Source: Pseudomonadota bacterium (GTDB lineage: Bacteria > Pseudomonadota > Gammaproteobacteria > Xanthomonadales > Rhodanobacteraceae). From it: a stretch of 64,000 nucleotides of DNA. Within the stretch, counting starts at the first letter, position 1; every line of letters starts with the position of its first letter. The translations under genes and the position numbers were made by a program. The stretch spans positions 62,001 through 126,000 of the forward strand of contig JAFEFS010000093.1 in NCBI GenBank assembly GCA_018240465.1, read 5' to 3'. Below, one piece after another: positions 17,002-25,512 of this stretch. Below the pieces are notes generated by a model. That model ran no database searches. It was not told the DNA's origin and was given only the letters and a program-made list of their open reading frames with translations.

Positions 17002-18021
17002 ATGGCGGTAACCATTCGGGATGTCGCACGCGAGGCACGGGTTTCCGTGGCTTCGGTGTCGCGCGCCCTCAACGGCTCGCCTGCGGTCACCGACGAGACG
17101 CGCCAGCGCATCGCCAGCATCGCCGCGCGCCTGCGCTACGTGCCGCACAGCGCAGCGCGCAGCCTGATCACCAAGCGCACGCAGACCATCGGCGCGCTGC
17201 TGCCCGACCTCTACGGCGAATTCTTCTCCGAACTGATCCGCGGCATCGATCTCGCCGCGCGCGCGAAGGGATTGCATCTGCTCGTCTCCTCCTCGCATGG
17301 CGACGCCGACGAGGCCGCTGCCGCGCTGCGCGCGATGCAGGGCCGCGTCGACGGCATGCTGATCCTGTCGCCGCATGTCGACGCCGAGTTCCTGCGCGCG
17401 AACCTGCCCGAATCGACGCCGGCGGTGCTGCTCAATTCCGCCCTGAAGAGCACCCAGTTCGACGTGCTCAACATCGACAACTACGGCGGCGCGCATGCGA
17501 TGACCCGGCATCTGCTCGACGCAGGCCATGCCGGCGTTGCCTTCATCGGCGGTCCCGACGACAACTTCGACGCGCAGCAGCGCGAGCGCGGCTACCGCGA
17601 GGCGATGGCGGCGTTCGCGCCAAAGGCGACGGCGAAGATCGTCGCCGGCGATTTCAGCGAAGAATCCGGCTACCACGCCGGCCGCGTGCTGGCGAAGGAC
17701 AGCAAGCCGGTGCGTGCCGTATTCGCCGCAAACGACATGATGGCGGTCGGCTGCCTGCGCGCCTTTGCCGAAGCAGGATTGCGCGTGCCGCAGGACGTTG
17801 CGCTGGCCGGCTTCGACGACATCCCTATCGCACGCTACATCACGCCCGCACTCACCACCGTGCGCGTGCGCATTGCCGACCTCGGCCGCAGCGCGCTGGA
17901 AAGCGTCGCCACGGCCATCGAGAAACCTGGCCGGGCACGCAATGCCGCGCAGACGCTGGCCTGCGACGTCGTCGTGCGCGCGAGCAGCAGAGATGACGGG
18001 AGGCCGACGAAACCAGTTTGA
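17002..18021 (+). CDS. LacI/GalR-family transcriptional regulator
   Basis: This 339-residue repressor has an N-terminal helix-turn-helix and hinge (residues 1-60: TIRDVAREARVSVASVSRAL, then RYVPHSAARSL) and a periplasmic-binding-protein-like sugar-sensing domain (65-339). It heads a glycan-utilisation locus and is the probable reader of the AAACGTTT-type sites at 16898, 16929, 23960 and 32185. The MAVTIRDV start is the family's canonical N-terminus; an ATG at 16975 would add nine residues. The inducer is inferred to be a sugar released in the pathway, possibly sophorose or glucose; no ligand can be read from sequence. Confidence 0.93.
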   Translation: MAVTIRDVAREARVSVASVSRALNGSPAVTDETRQRIASIAARLRYVPHSAARSLITKRTQTIGALLPDLYGEFFSELIRGIDLAARAKGLHLLVSSSHGDADEAAAALRAMQGRVDGMLILSPHVDAEFLRANLPESTPAVLLNSALKSTQFDVLNIDNYGGAHAMTRHLLDAGHAGVAFIGGPDDNFDAQQRERGYREAMAAFAPKATAKIVAGDFSEESGYHAGRVLAKDSKPVRAVFAANDMMAVGCLRAFAEAGLRVPQDVALAGFDDIPIARYITPALTTVRVRIADLGRSALESVATAIEKPGRARNAAQTLACDVVVRASSRDDGRPTKPV

Positions 18022-18094
18022 ACACGAAACCGGCAAACACGAGCAGCACATACCAACAAACACGTACCGCTACACATCCTTGGGAGGAGAACAC

Positions 18095-21000
18095 ATGAGA
18101 AAGCCACTGCCCTTCAAGAAAAAGATCCTCGCTTCGTTGATTCGCGCCGCAGTCGTCGCCACGGTGGCGATGCCGGCGATGAGCTGGGCGCAGTCTTCGG
18201 ATGCCAACTTGCGCGGCAAGGCCGCGCCGAACATGCAGATCACCGCAAAAAACATCGCTTCGGGCGCCCGCCGGGTCACCTTAAGCGCCGCGGACGGCAG
18301 CTACGCGCTGGTAGGATTGCCTCCGGGTACGTATCAGGTTGACGCGGGCCCCGGTACGGAGAAGACGGTGACGCTGAGCGTGGCTTCGACCGCCACGCTG
18401 GACTTCACCGCCGCCGCACCAGTTGCGGCAGGAGCCGCAACACTGGAGGGCATCACCGTCACCGGCACCGCGTTGGCCGAGGTCAAGACCTCGGAAATCG
18501 GCAATACCGTCTCGCTGCACCAGATCAACACGATTCCGCAGATCACGCGCAACTTCCTCGAGTTCGCCGATACTGTGCCCGGCATGGTGTTTCAGGTCGA
18601 CTCGAACGGAAACACATCGTTGCGCGGGGGCGCCCAAAACTCCAATTCGATTAACGTCTACATCGATGGCGTCGGCCAGAAGAACTATGTGCATGGCGGT
18701 GGCATCACCGGTCAGAACGCTAGCCAGGGTAACCCGTTCCCGCAGCTGGCGATCGGCGAATACAAGGTCATTACTTCGAACTACAAAGCCGAGTACGACC
18801 AGATTTCCAGCGCGGCCGTGACTGCCCAGACCAAGTCGGGTACGAACGAGTTTCACGGCGAGATCTTCGGCACGCATACCGATGACGGCTTACGCGACTC
18901 GACTCCTGCGGAAAAGGCCGCAGGCACCAAGACGAATTCGAAAGAGGAGGAATACGGTTTCGCTGTCGGCGGTCCGATTATCCAAGATCAAATGCACTTC
19001 TTCTTCACCTACGAGAACAAAACGTTCTCCACTCCGACTACGGTCTTCCCAGGACTCTCGGTGGATGGCGTCAACCTCGTCAGTCTGCTTCCGGCGTCGG
19101 TGCAGAAGGAATTCGGACCTTCGAGCAAGCCGTTCAGCGAGGACCTGTATTTCGGCAAGATCGATTGGGAATTCTCCGATCGCGATCGGTTGGAGGTCAG
19201 CACCAAGATTCGCAAAGAGACCGCTGTCGACAACGGTGGCCAGACCGCGCCGTCCGCGGGCACAAACGCGATCAACGACGACAACCGCTTCATGGCCAAC
19301 TGGCAACACAGTGCGGACGCGTGGACCAACGAACTGCTGATAACTTATGAGAAGACCCGGGACAATCCGTCGCCCGTGACCATCGGCAACGGCGCCAACT
19401 ACACGTGGGCGTTGCTGACCAACAACAACACGATCGTCAACACGGGTAGCGCCGATCCGCGCGCATTCCAGAACAAGAATCAGAAGGGTCCGGCGATTCA
19501 GGACGATCTAACTTTCAGCAACTTCCAATGGAATGGTGATCACGTCATCAAGATGGGCGTGAAGTTCAAGAGTGTGGACCTCACCGCTCAGGATGCATCG
19601 GCCACGAATACGATTTACTACTACGACGTGACGCCGAACGGCACGCTCACAACACCTTACAAGGCAACCGTAGCCAAGGTTACCCCGGGGCAGGACCTCG
19701 TCGCGAAGTCGAACAACAAGCAATTCGGCACCTACATTCAGGACGACTGGGCGGTCAACGATCATCTGACACTGAACCTCGGCATCCGCTGGGACTACGA
19801 GGAGACGCCATCGTTCGAAAAATGGGTTACTCCGCAATACATCATCGACGCATTCAACAGCCCCAACCCTGACCCTTCGGCGCCTACTGGTCAGACCTAT
19901 GCACAAGCCTTGGCATTGGGGGGTATCAACGTCAAGGACTACATCAGCACCGGCCATAATCGCAGCCCGAAGAAGAACCAGTGGCAGCCGCGCCTAGGCT
20001 TTTCGTACGACCTGAACGGTGACGAAGAGCATGTCATCATCGGCGGCGTTGGTCGCGCCTACGACCGCAACCTGTTCGACTATCTCCAGCTTGAGCGCAC
20101 CAAGCTCGCACTGGCCGAGCAGGACATCACGTTCCCTAATCAGTACCACTCCTGTTCGCCGGGACCAACCTGCGTAGCCTGGGACCCGAAATACGCTGAT
20201 CCGAAGAATTTGCAGGCGCTCGGCACCGTTGGTGGCGAAGTCAACATGTTCAACAACAACATCAAGGTGCCGTACTCGGATCAGTTCAGCATCGGCATGC
20301 GCAACAAGGTCGGCGACTGGAACACCAGCGCTACCATTGCGCGGATCAACAGCTATGACGGCTTGGCGGTCACGTTGGGCAACCGCTACCCCGATGGTTC
20401 GTTTTGGAAGAACGGCGGCCAACCTTGGGGTGACCCGATCCCGGGTCTGAGCGGCTTCATCAAATGGGACAACGGCATCGAAACGCGCAACACGCAGTTG
20501 CTGTTGTCCGCAGATAAACCCTACACCAAGGATTCGGGCTGGGGCATGAGCATAGCCTACACCTACACGCACGCCACGCAGAACCGTGATATCAACGAGC
20601 ACTACTCGTTCGACCAAGCCAGCATCCAGCAGTACCCGTTCATCACCTCCAATGCGGCCGCCAAGCACCGCCTCGTCGTAACCGGCAGCTACGATGGCCC
20701 TTGGGACATCACCTTTGCTGGCAAAGTGACTTTGGCCACACCGACGCCAAACAACGGATATTCGTACTATGACTATCCGTTGACAGGGCCGCACGGTGCG
20801 AACAACCTTCCCGTTGCGGGAACGCCCGGCGGCGGATATTCAGGAAGTGACCCGCATGCGGCGCTGGCACAGTCGTTTCTGTTTGGAGGCAAGATATTCG
20901 GTTACCGTCAGATTGACCTGCAGGCAACGAAGAACTTCGATCTTACGCGTGGGATGAGCCTGTACTTTCGATTCGACATCCTCAACGCATTCAATTACAA

Positions 21001-21133
21001 GAACTATTCAGATTACATTACGAGCTATGGCTCGAACGGCGCGATCAACCGGTTCCCTGTCGCCTACAACGGTATCGGCAACATTACCGGTGTGCCGCGC
21101 ACATTCAAGCTGACCGCGGGGTTCCGGTTCTAG
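18095..21133 (+). CDS. TonB-dependent outer-membrane receptor with carboxypeptidase-regulatory-like domain
   Basis: This 1012-residue receptor carries glycan or oligosaccharide ligands across the outer membrane using TonB energy. It has a signal peptide (cleavage near SWAQ), a CarboxypepD_reg-like beta-sandwich (about 35-120), a plug domain beginning near GITVTGTALAEV (about residue 130), and a 22-strand barrel ending in Phe, as required for BamA recognition. There is no STN domain, so it is not an anti-sigma-coupled transducer. It begins 73 bp after the LacI-type stop behind a GGGAGGAGA ribosome binding site, indicating one transcription unit with the regulator. Its place in the locus suggests a glucan ligand. 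Confidence 0.93.
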   Translation: MRKPLPFKKKILASLIRAAVVATVAMPAMSWAQSSDANLRGKAAPNMQITAKNIASGARRVTLSAADGSYALVGLPPGTYQVDAGPGTEKTVTLSVASTATLDFTAAAPVAAGAATLEGITVTGTALAEVKTSEIGNTVSLHQINTIPQITRNFLEFADTVPGMVFQVDSNGNTSLRGGAQNSNSINVYIDGVGQKNYVHGGGITGQNASQGNPFPQLAIGEYKVITSNYKAEYDQISSAAVTAQTKSGTNEFHGEIFGTHTDDGLRDSTPAEKAAGTKTNSKEEEYGFAVGGPIIQDQMHFFFTYENKTFSTPTTVFPGLSVDGVNLVSLLPASVQKEFGPSSKPFSEDLYFGKIDWEFSDRDRLEVSTKIRKETAVDNGGQTAPSAGTNAINDDNRFMANWQHSADAWTNELLITYEKTRDNPSPVTIGNGANYTWALLTNNNTIVNTGSADPRAFQNKNQKGPAIQDDLTFSNFQWNGDHVIKMGVKFKSVDLTAQDASATNTIYYYDVTPNGTLTTPYKATVAKVTPGQDLVAKSNNKQFGTYIQDDWAVNDHLTLNLGIRWDYEETPSFEKWVTPQYIIDAFNSPNPDPSAPTGQTYAQALALGGINVKDYISTGHNRSPKKNQWQPRLGFSYDLNGDEEHVIIGGVGRAYDRNLFDYLQLERTKLALAEQDITFPNQYHSCSPGPTCVAWDPKYADPKNLQALGTVGGEVNMFNNNIKVPYSDQFSIGMRNKVGDWNTSATIARINSYDGLAVTLGNRYPDGSFWKNGGQPWGDPIPGLSGFIKWDNGIETRNTQLLLSADKPYTKDSGWGMSIAYTYTHATQNRDINEHYSFDQASIQQYPFITSNAAAKHRLVVTGSYDGPWDITFAGKVTLATPTPNNGYSYYDYPLTGPHGANNLPVAGTPGGGYSGSDPHAALAQSFLFGGKIFGYRQIDLQATKNFDLTRGMSLYFRFDILNAFNYKNYSDYITSYGSNGAINRFPVAYNGIGNITGVPRTFKLTAGFRF

Positions 21134-21137
21134 CCGG

Positions 21138-21191
21138 GTAGCGTGCGTTCAACGCGCGACGCAAAAAGGCCGCGCGCAGGGCGCACGCTAC
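21138..21191. repeat. Inverted repeat after the receptor gene
   Basis: GTAGCGTGCG (21138-21147) is repeated inverted as CGCACGCTAC (21182-21191), with smaller CGCGCG pairings inside. It starts five bases after the receptor stop. It could terminate or protect the receptor transcript, or be a REP-type element. Confidence 0.45.
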
Positions 21192-21241
21192 GCTTCGTTC
21201 ACGCAAGCGGCGGTACACGATTTCCTGGTTAGCAACGACGC

Positions 21242-21600
21242 TCAGCCATGAAAGTTGTCGACTGCGCGCAATTTCGGCTCTGGCCAAGGCTTGCACAGCA
21301 CCATGGCGCGCGCCAGTCGCGGCAGCAGCGCGGCGAGGTGAAATCGGCGGTTGAAGCGGTAGGCAGCTTCGGCCAGATAGCGCCGCGCGTACTTGGCGTG
21401 CCGGATGGCGTGGTAGCAGCCGCTGATGGCGTGCTTGGCGTTGCCCAGCACCACATTCACCCAGCGCGCGCCCTTGACCTCGGCGGCGGCGCATCCGCCA
21501 GCGGTTTCGAGCACCGTATGCGCATGATCCAGCTCGACGACACGCGACCGCCGGCTGAGCGTCGTCGCTGATCAGGTCTCGGGGAGCCGTTATTGAAATT
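21242..21600 (-). pseudogene. IS1595-family (ISXO2-like) transposase remnant
   Basis: The reverse strand encodes the C-terminal third of an IS1595/ISXO2 transposase: GARWVNVVLGNAKHAISG, YHAIRHAKYARRYLAE and AYRFNRRFHLAALLPRL. Upstream of this, the expected DDE-domain sequence is lost or frameshifted within about 100 bp, and no N-terminal half is present. No matching terminal inverted repeats were recognised. It marks an old insertion between the receptor gene and the rest of the glycan locus, next to the toxin-antitoxin pair. Confidence 0.75.
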
Positions 21601-21627
21601 GACATGACACACTACGCTACGTAGTAT

Positions 21628-21644
21628 ATTTCGTATTACGAAAT
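21628..21644. promoter_or_regulatory. Palindromic operator of the toxin-antitoxin genes
   Basis: ATTTCGTATTACGAAAT is a perfect 8-1-8 inverted repeat ending 11 bases before the antitoxin ATG. A second small palindrome, CTACGTAG, lies at 21617-21624. Ribbon-helix-helix antitoxins typically bind such sites to autoregulate. Confidence 0.65.
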
Positions 21645-21655
21645 TGGAATATGAA

Positions 21656-21931
21656 ATGGCTCGCCCCACCGTACATGGCAACACCCTGACGCTGCGCCTG
21701 GATTCCGAGTTGAAGTCGGTGCTCGAGGAGGCGGCGAACGAATCTTCCCAGCCCGTGGGGGAGATCTTGCGGGGTTTGATCCGCGACTTCGCACGCGAGA
21801 AGCGCCGGCGTGAATTTCTGGCCGAAGCGCGGCGCCAGTCCCGTATCTTGGCCGGGGAGGCGAAGGCCAGGGAGGAAGTCGAAGCCATGCGTTGGATCGA
21901 TGATGTAGCCGATCGCTCGGGTTGGAAATGA
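21656..21931 (+). CDS. Ribbon-helix-helix type antitoxin of a MazF-like pair
   Basis: This 91-residue protein opens with NTLTLRLDSELKSVLEEAA, a typical strand-helix-helix DNA-binding start, followed by a charged helical tail rich in Arg/Glu that would wrap the toxin. It precedes the MazF/PemK-type toxin gene with an ATGA overlap, the normal antitoxin-first order. The ATG at 21656 is preferred to an in-frame TTG four codons upstream because the family begins near MARPTV and GGAA lies six bases ahead. Confidence 0.8.
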   Translation: MARPTVHGNTLTLRLDSELKSVLEEAANESSQPVGEILRGLIRDFAREKRRREFLAEARRQSRILAGEAKAREEVEAMRWIDDVADRSGWK

Positions 21932-22263
21932 AACGGGGCGACATCGTCACCGTGGCCGCGTCCGGCGACTACGGCAAGCCGAGACCGGCCGTCATCGTGC
22001 AGGCCGACGCGTTCGACGCGATACCGTCCGTCACGGTGATGCCCTTGACCAGCGAGATACGCGACGACGTGCCCTTGCTGCGCATCTCGGTCAAGGCAGG
22101 CGAACGCACCGGCTTGCGCAAGGCTTCGCAAATCATGATCGACAAGACGCAAACTTTGTTGCGTGCGAAAGTCGGTCGCCGTATCGGCAATCTCGATGCT
22201 GCGACGCTGCGCGCACTTGATCGCGCACTCGCGGTTTTCTTCGGCGTGGGCGAGCCGGACTGA
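21928..22263 (+). CDS. MazF/PemK-family endoribonuclease toxin
   Basis: This 111-residue protein has the MazF/PemK fold signatures: KRGDIVTVAASGDYGKPRPAVIV (in short blocks: RGDIV, GKPRPAVIVQ), VMPLTSEIRDD and LRKASQIMIDKTQTLLRAKVG. Family toxins cut single-stranded mRNA at short specific sequences and stop growth. Its ATG overlaps the antitoxin stop codon by four bases, giving translational coupling. The recognition sequence cannot be predicted. Confidence 0.88.
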   Translation: MKRGDIVTVAASGDYGKPRPAVIVQADAFDAIPSVTVMPLTSEIRDDVPLLRISVKAGERTGLRKASQIMIDKTQTLLRAKVGRRIGNLDAATLRALDRALAVFFGVGEPD

Positions 22264-22300
22264 CGACAGCGCTTTGAATCAAATCGGACACAGGGCAGCA

Positions 22301-23815
22301 ATGACCGACCGGAACATCCAGAACATCGTCATCGTCGGCGGCGGCACCGCCGGCTGGATGGCCGCCGCGGCGTTTGCGAAAGTGTTCGGCAACGCCTATT
22401 CGATCCGCCTGATCGAGTCCGAGGAGATCGGCACGGTCGGCGTCGGCGAAGCGACGGTGCCGCATCTGAAGCTGTACAACCAGACGCTGGAGATCGACGA
22501 AACCGAATTCATCAAGCAGACCCAGGGCACGTTCAAGCTCGGCATCGAGTTCGTCGACTGGGCGCGCGTCGGTGACAAGTACATCCACGGTTTCGGCCAG
22601 ATCGGCCACGACCACGGCCTGCTGCCGTTCCACCAGTACTGGCTCAAGGCGCACAAGCAGGGCAAGGCGAGCGGTCTGGACGACTATTCGCTCAACGCCG
22701 CGGCCTCGCTGAAGGGCAAGTTCATGACCTCGGCGCGCGACGTGAAAGAGCATTCGCCGCTGGCGAACATTGCCTACGCCTATCATTTCGACGCCGGCCT
22801 CTACGCCAAATACCTGCGCAACTACGCCGAGAAGCGCGGCGTGCGCCGCACCGAGGGCAAGGTCACCCAGGTGATCCAGCGGCCGCAGGACGGCTACATA
22901 GACGCGGTGGTGATGGAGAACGGCGAGCGCATCGACGGCGACCTGTTCCTGGATTGCTCGGGTTTCCGCGGCCTGCTGATCGAGCAGACGCTGAAGGCCG
23001 GCTACGAGGACTGGTCGCACTGGCTGCCGTGCAACAGCGCGGTCGCCGCGCCGTGCGAGAACGTCGGCCCGCCGACGCCGTTCGTGCGCTGCACCGCGCG
23101 CGAGGCGGGCTGGACCTGGCGCATTCCGCTGCAGCATCGCACCGGCAACGGCTACGTGTATTCGAACAAGTACATCAGCGACGACGAGGCCGCCTCGAAT
23201 CTGCTCGGCTGGCTCGACGGCCGCGCGCTCGGCGATCCGCGCGTGTTGCGCTTCACGCCGGGGCAGCGCAAGAAGTGCTGGGACAAGAACGTGGTCGCGG
23301 TCGGCCTCGCCAGCGGATTTCTCGAACCGCTGGAATCGACCAGCATCTTCCTGATTCAGTCGGCGATCGCGCGCATCATCAACCTGTTTCCCGACCAGGG
23401 TTTCAGCGATGTGATCCGCGAGCGCTACAACGCACAGGCGGCGTTCGAGATCGAGCGCATCCGCGATTTCATCATCCTGCATTTCTGCGCGACCGAACGC
23501 GATGACACGCCGTTCTGGAACTATTGCCGGACGATGTCGCTGCCGAAGGAACTGAGCGACAACATCCGCCTGTTCCGCGATTCCGGCCGCTTCTATCGCA
23601 ACGCCGAGGAAATGTTCGCGCAGCCGAGCTGGGTCGAGGTGATGGTCGGCCAGCGCATCCTGCCCGAGCGCTGGCATCCGATGGTCGACCAGATGCCGCA
23701 GGCGGAACTGGAGGAACTCGTCGGCGGGGTGAAGAAGGTGATCGCCAATTGCGTGGAAGTGATGCCGCCGCATCAGGCTTTCATCGATCGCTACTGCAAG
23801 GCGCCGCGGCCGTGA
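22301..23815 (+). CDS. FAD-dependent tryptophan-halogenase-family protein
   Basis: This 504-residue flavoprotein has all landmarks of flavin-dependent halogenases: GGGTAGW at 13-19 (FAD binding), a Lys at position 79 in GTFKLGI that coincides with the catalytic Lys79 of PrnA, WTWRIP at 271-276, and Glu345 in EPLEST, equivalent to the PrnA Glu346. The family forms hypohalous acid from FADH2, O2 and halide and channels it to the Lys. Members in TonB-receptor loci of xanthomonads and caulobacters have unclear natural substrates; some halogenate indoles in vitro. No flavin reductase is adjacent. It starts 37 bp after the toxin gene and is the first pathway gene after the insertion. Confidence 0.93.
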   Translation: MTDRNIQNIVIVGGGTAGWMAAAAFAKVFGNAYSIRLIESEEIGTVGVGEATVPHLKLYNQTLEIDETEFIKQTQGTFKLGIEFVDWARVGDKYIHGFGQIGHDHGLLPFHQYWLKAHKQGKASGLDDYSLNAAASLKGKFMTSARDVKEHSPLANIAYAYHFDAGLYAKYLRNYAEKRGVRRTEGKVTQVIQRPQDGYIDAVVMENGERIDGDLFLDCSGFRGLLIEQTLKAGYEDWSHWLPCNSAVAAPCENVGPPTPFVRCTAREAGWTWRIPLQHRTGNGYVYSNKYISDDEAASNLLGWLDGRALGDPRVLRFTPGQRKKCWDKNVVAVGLASGFLEPLESTSIFLIQSAIARIINLFPDQGFSDVIRERYNAQAAFEIERIRDFIILHFCATERDDTPFWNYCRTMSLPKELSDNIRLFRDSGRFYRNAEEMFAQPSWVEVMVGQRILPERWHPMVDQMPQAELEELVGGVKKVIANCVEVMPPHQAFIDRYCKAPRP

Positions 23816-23927
23816 GACGGGAACGATTGCGCCGCCGTGATGTCACACCTGCGCCGCGATGCAGATTGCGAGGGCGCATGATGCGTTCGTCGCGCCGTTT
23901 CCTTCCTCTCCGATCGAGTAGCCTTTC

Positions 23928-25469
23928 GTGAGTTTGAGCAACCCGTTTCATCGTCTGCGTGTAAACGTTTTCAGCATCCTGCTGGTGGTCGCTGCGGGCG
24001 TGTCGGGCCCGCTGTTCGCGAAAGCGCCAGCGGCCGCGCCGGCCGTTGGCGGTGCGCCGGTCACCTCGTTCCAGTCGCTGCCGAAAGAGCAGCAGGCGAT
24101 GCTCGACGAGGTGGAGAAGCGCACCTTCGACTTTTTCCTCGCCAGCGCGAATCCGGACAATGGCCAGGTGCCCGACCACTGGGCGCCGGGACACGGGAAC
24201 GATCCCTCGTTTTTCTCCTCGATCGCCGCGGTCGGTTTCGGCCTGACCGCGTATGGCATCGGCGCCGAGCGCGGCTGGATCAAGCGTGACGAGGCGGTGA
24301 AGCGCACGCTGGCGACGCTGCGTTTCTTCGCCACCGCCAGGCAAAGCGAGGACAAGGATGCGAGCGGCGCTCATGGTTTCTTCTACCATTTCCTCGACAT
24401 GCGCAGCGGCGAGCGCTTCGAACACGCGCCGTGGGTCGAGTTGTCGTCGGTGGATACGACCTGGCTGCTCTACGGAGTACTGTTCGCGCAGTCCTACTAC
24501 GACAAGAACACGAAGGACGAAAAGGAAATCCGCCAGCTTGCGGACGACATCTTCCGTCGCGTCGACTGGAAATGGTTCAGCGATGGCAACCCGCTCGTGC
24601 AGGGCGGATGGACGCCCGAGAACGGCTTCGACTACAACTACTACCGCGGATTCAGCGAGGCGCTTGGTTTGTATATCCTCGCGCTCGGCTCGCCGACCTA
24701 CGCGCTGAGCCCGGCGACGTGGAAGCGCTTCACCCAGCCTTTCGACAAGCTCTGGGGCGAATTCCAGGGGCAGACCTATCTCGCCGGCAGTCCCGCGTTC
24801 TGGCACCAGTACGCGCAATCGTGGATCGATTTCCGCGGCATCCAGGACGACTACATGCGCGGCAAGGGCATCGACTATTTCACCAACAGCCAGCGTGCCG
24901 CGCTCGCGCAGCGCGAGTACGCGATCCACAACCCGATGCAGTGGAAGGACTACGACGGCAACACCTGGGGACTGACCGCGAGCAACGGCCCGCGCGGGCA
25001 CACCCCGCACGGCGAGCCCGATCGCTACAAGAACGACCCGAAGCCGTTCTACGGCTACACTGGTCTGCGCGGCGCGGGTTTGAGCCCGCAGGTCGATGAC
25101 GGCACGATCGCGCCCACCGCCGCGGCCGCCTCGATCGCGTTCACGCCGCAGATCGTGGTGCCGGCAATCGCGGAAATGAAGCAGCGGTACGGCGACGACC
25201 TCTACACGCAATACGGTTTCGTCGACGCGTTCAATCCGAGCTTCACCTTCACCGATCGCCCGCTGCGCACCGGCCGTGTCGTGCCGGACAAGGGTTGGTT
25301 CGACACGTTCTACCTCGGCATCGACCAGGGTCCGATCCTGCTGATGATCGAGAACTACCGCAGCGGTCTCGTCTGGAAAACCATGCGCAAGAATCCGTAT
25401 ATTCGCGAAGGACTCAAGCGCGCGGGATTCCGCGGCGGCTGGCTCGGCGAGGCCGCAGAGAAAAAATAG
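23928..25469 (+). CDS. Exported glucanase of the PF10091/GH144 family
   Basis: This 513-residue enzyme has a signal peptide (h-region FSILLVVAAGVSGPLFA) and an (alpha/alpha)6-type domain of the glucoamylase-like PF10091 family, seen in SSVDTTWLLYGVLFAQSYYD, DYNYYRGFSEALGLYILALG and SPQVDDGTIAPTAAAAS. Biochemically studied GH144 members are endo-beta-1,2-glucanases, so hydrolysis of beta-1,2-glucan in the periplasm is the best guess; the old name glucoamylase is misleading. The GTG at 23928 is required to supply the basic n-region. A LacI-type operator lies inside codons 11-16, tying the gene to the locus regulator. The next gene begins about 40 bp on. Confidence 0.82.
   Translation: MSLSNPFHRLRVNVFSILLVVAAGVSGPLFAKAPAAAPAVGGAPVTSFQSLPKEQQAMLDEVEKRTFDFFLASANPDNGQVPDHWAPGHGNDPSFFSSIAAVGFGLTAYGIGAERGWIKRDEAVKRTLATLRFFATARQSEDKDASGAHGFFYHFLDMRSGERFEHAPWVELSSVDTTWLLYGVLFAQSYYDKNTKDEKEIRQLADDIFRRVDWKWFSDGNPLVQGGWTPENGFDYNYYRGFSEALGLYILALGSPTYALSPATWKRFTQPFDKLWGEFQGQTYLAGSPAFWHQYAQSWIDFRGIQDDYMRGKGIDYFTNSQRAALAQREYAIHNPMQWKDYDGNTWGLTASNGPRGHTPHGEPDRYKNDPKPFYGYTGLRGAGLSPQVDDGTIAPTAAAASIAFTPQIVVPAIAEMKQRYGDDLYTQYGFVDAFNPSFTFTDRPLRTGRVVPDKGWFDTFYLGIDQGPILLMIENYRSGLVWKTMRKNPYIREGLKRAGFRGGWLGEAAEKK
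23960..23973. promoter_or_regulatory. LacI-family operator O3, inside the glucanase gene
   Basis: TGTAAACGTTTTCA has the same AAACGTTT core as O1 and O2. It lies 32 bases after the GTG start, within the signal-peptide coding region, so a bound repressor would block elongation or a promoter just upstream. Confidence 0.65.
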
Positions 25470-25512
25470 GCGGGCGGCACGGCACGCGCCGAAGCCGTTT
25501 TTGGGAGGTGTC

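Noticed and set aside
21105..21605. 166-codon minus-strand frame over the transposase remnant
   Set aside because: It is out of frame with the recognisable transposase sequence over most of its length; the remnant is annotated as a pseudogene instead.
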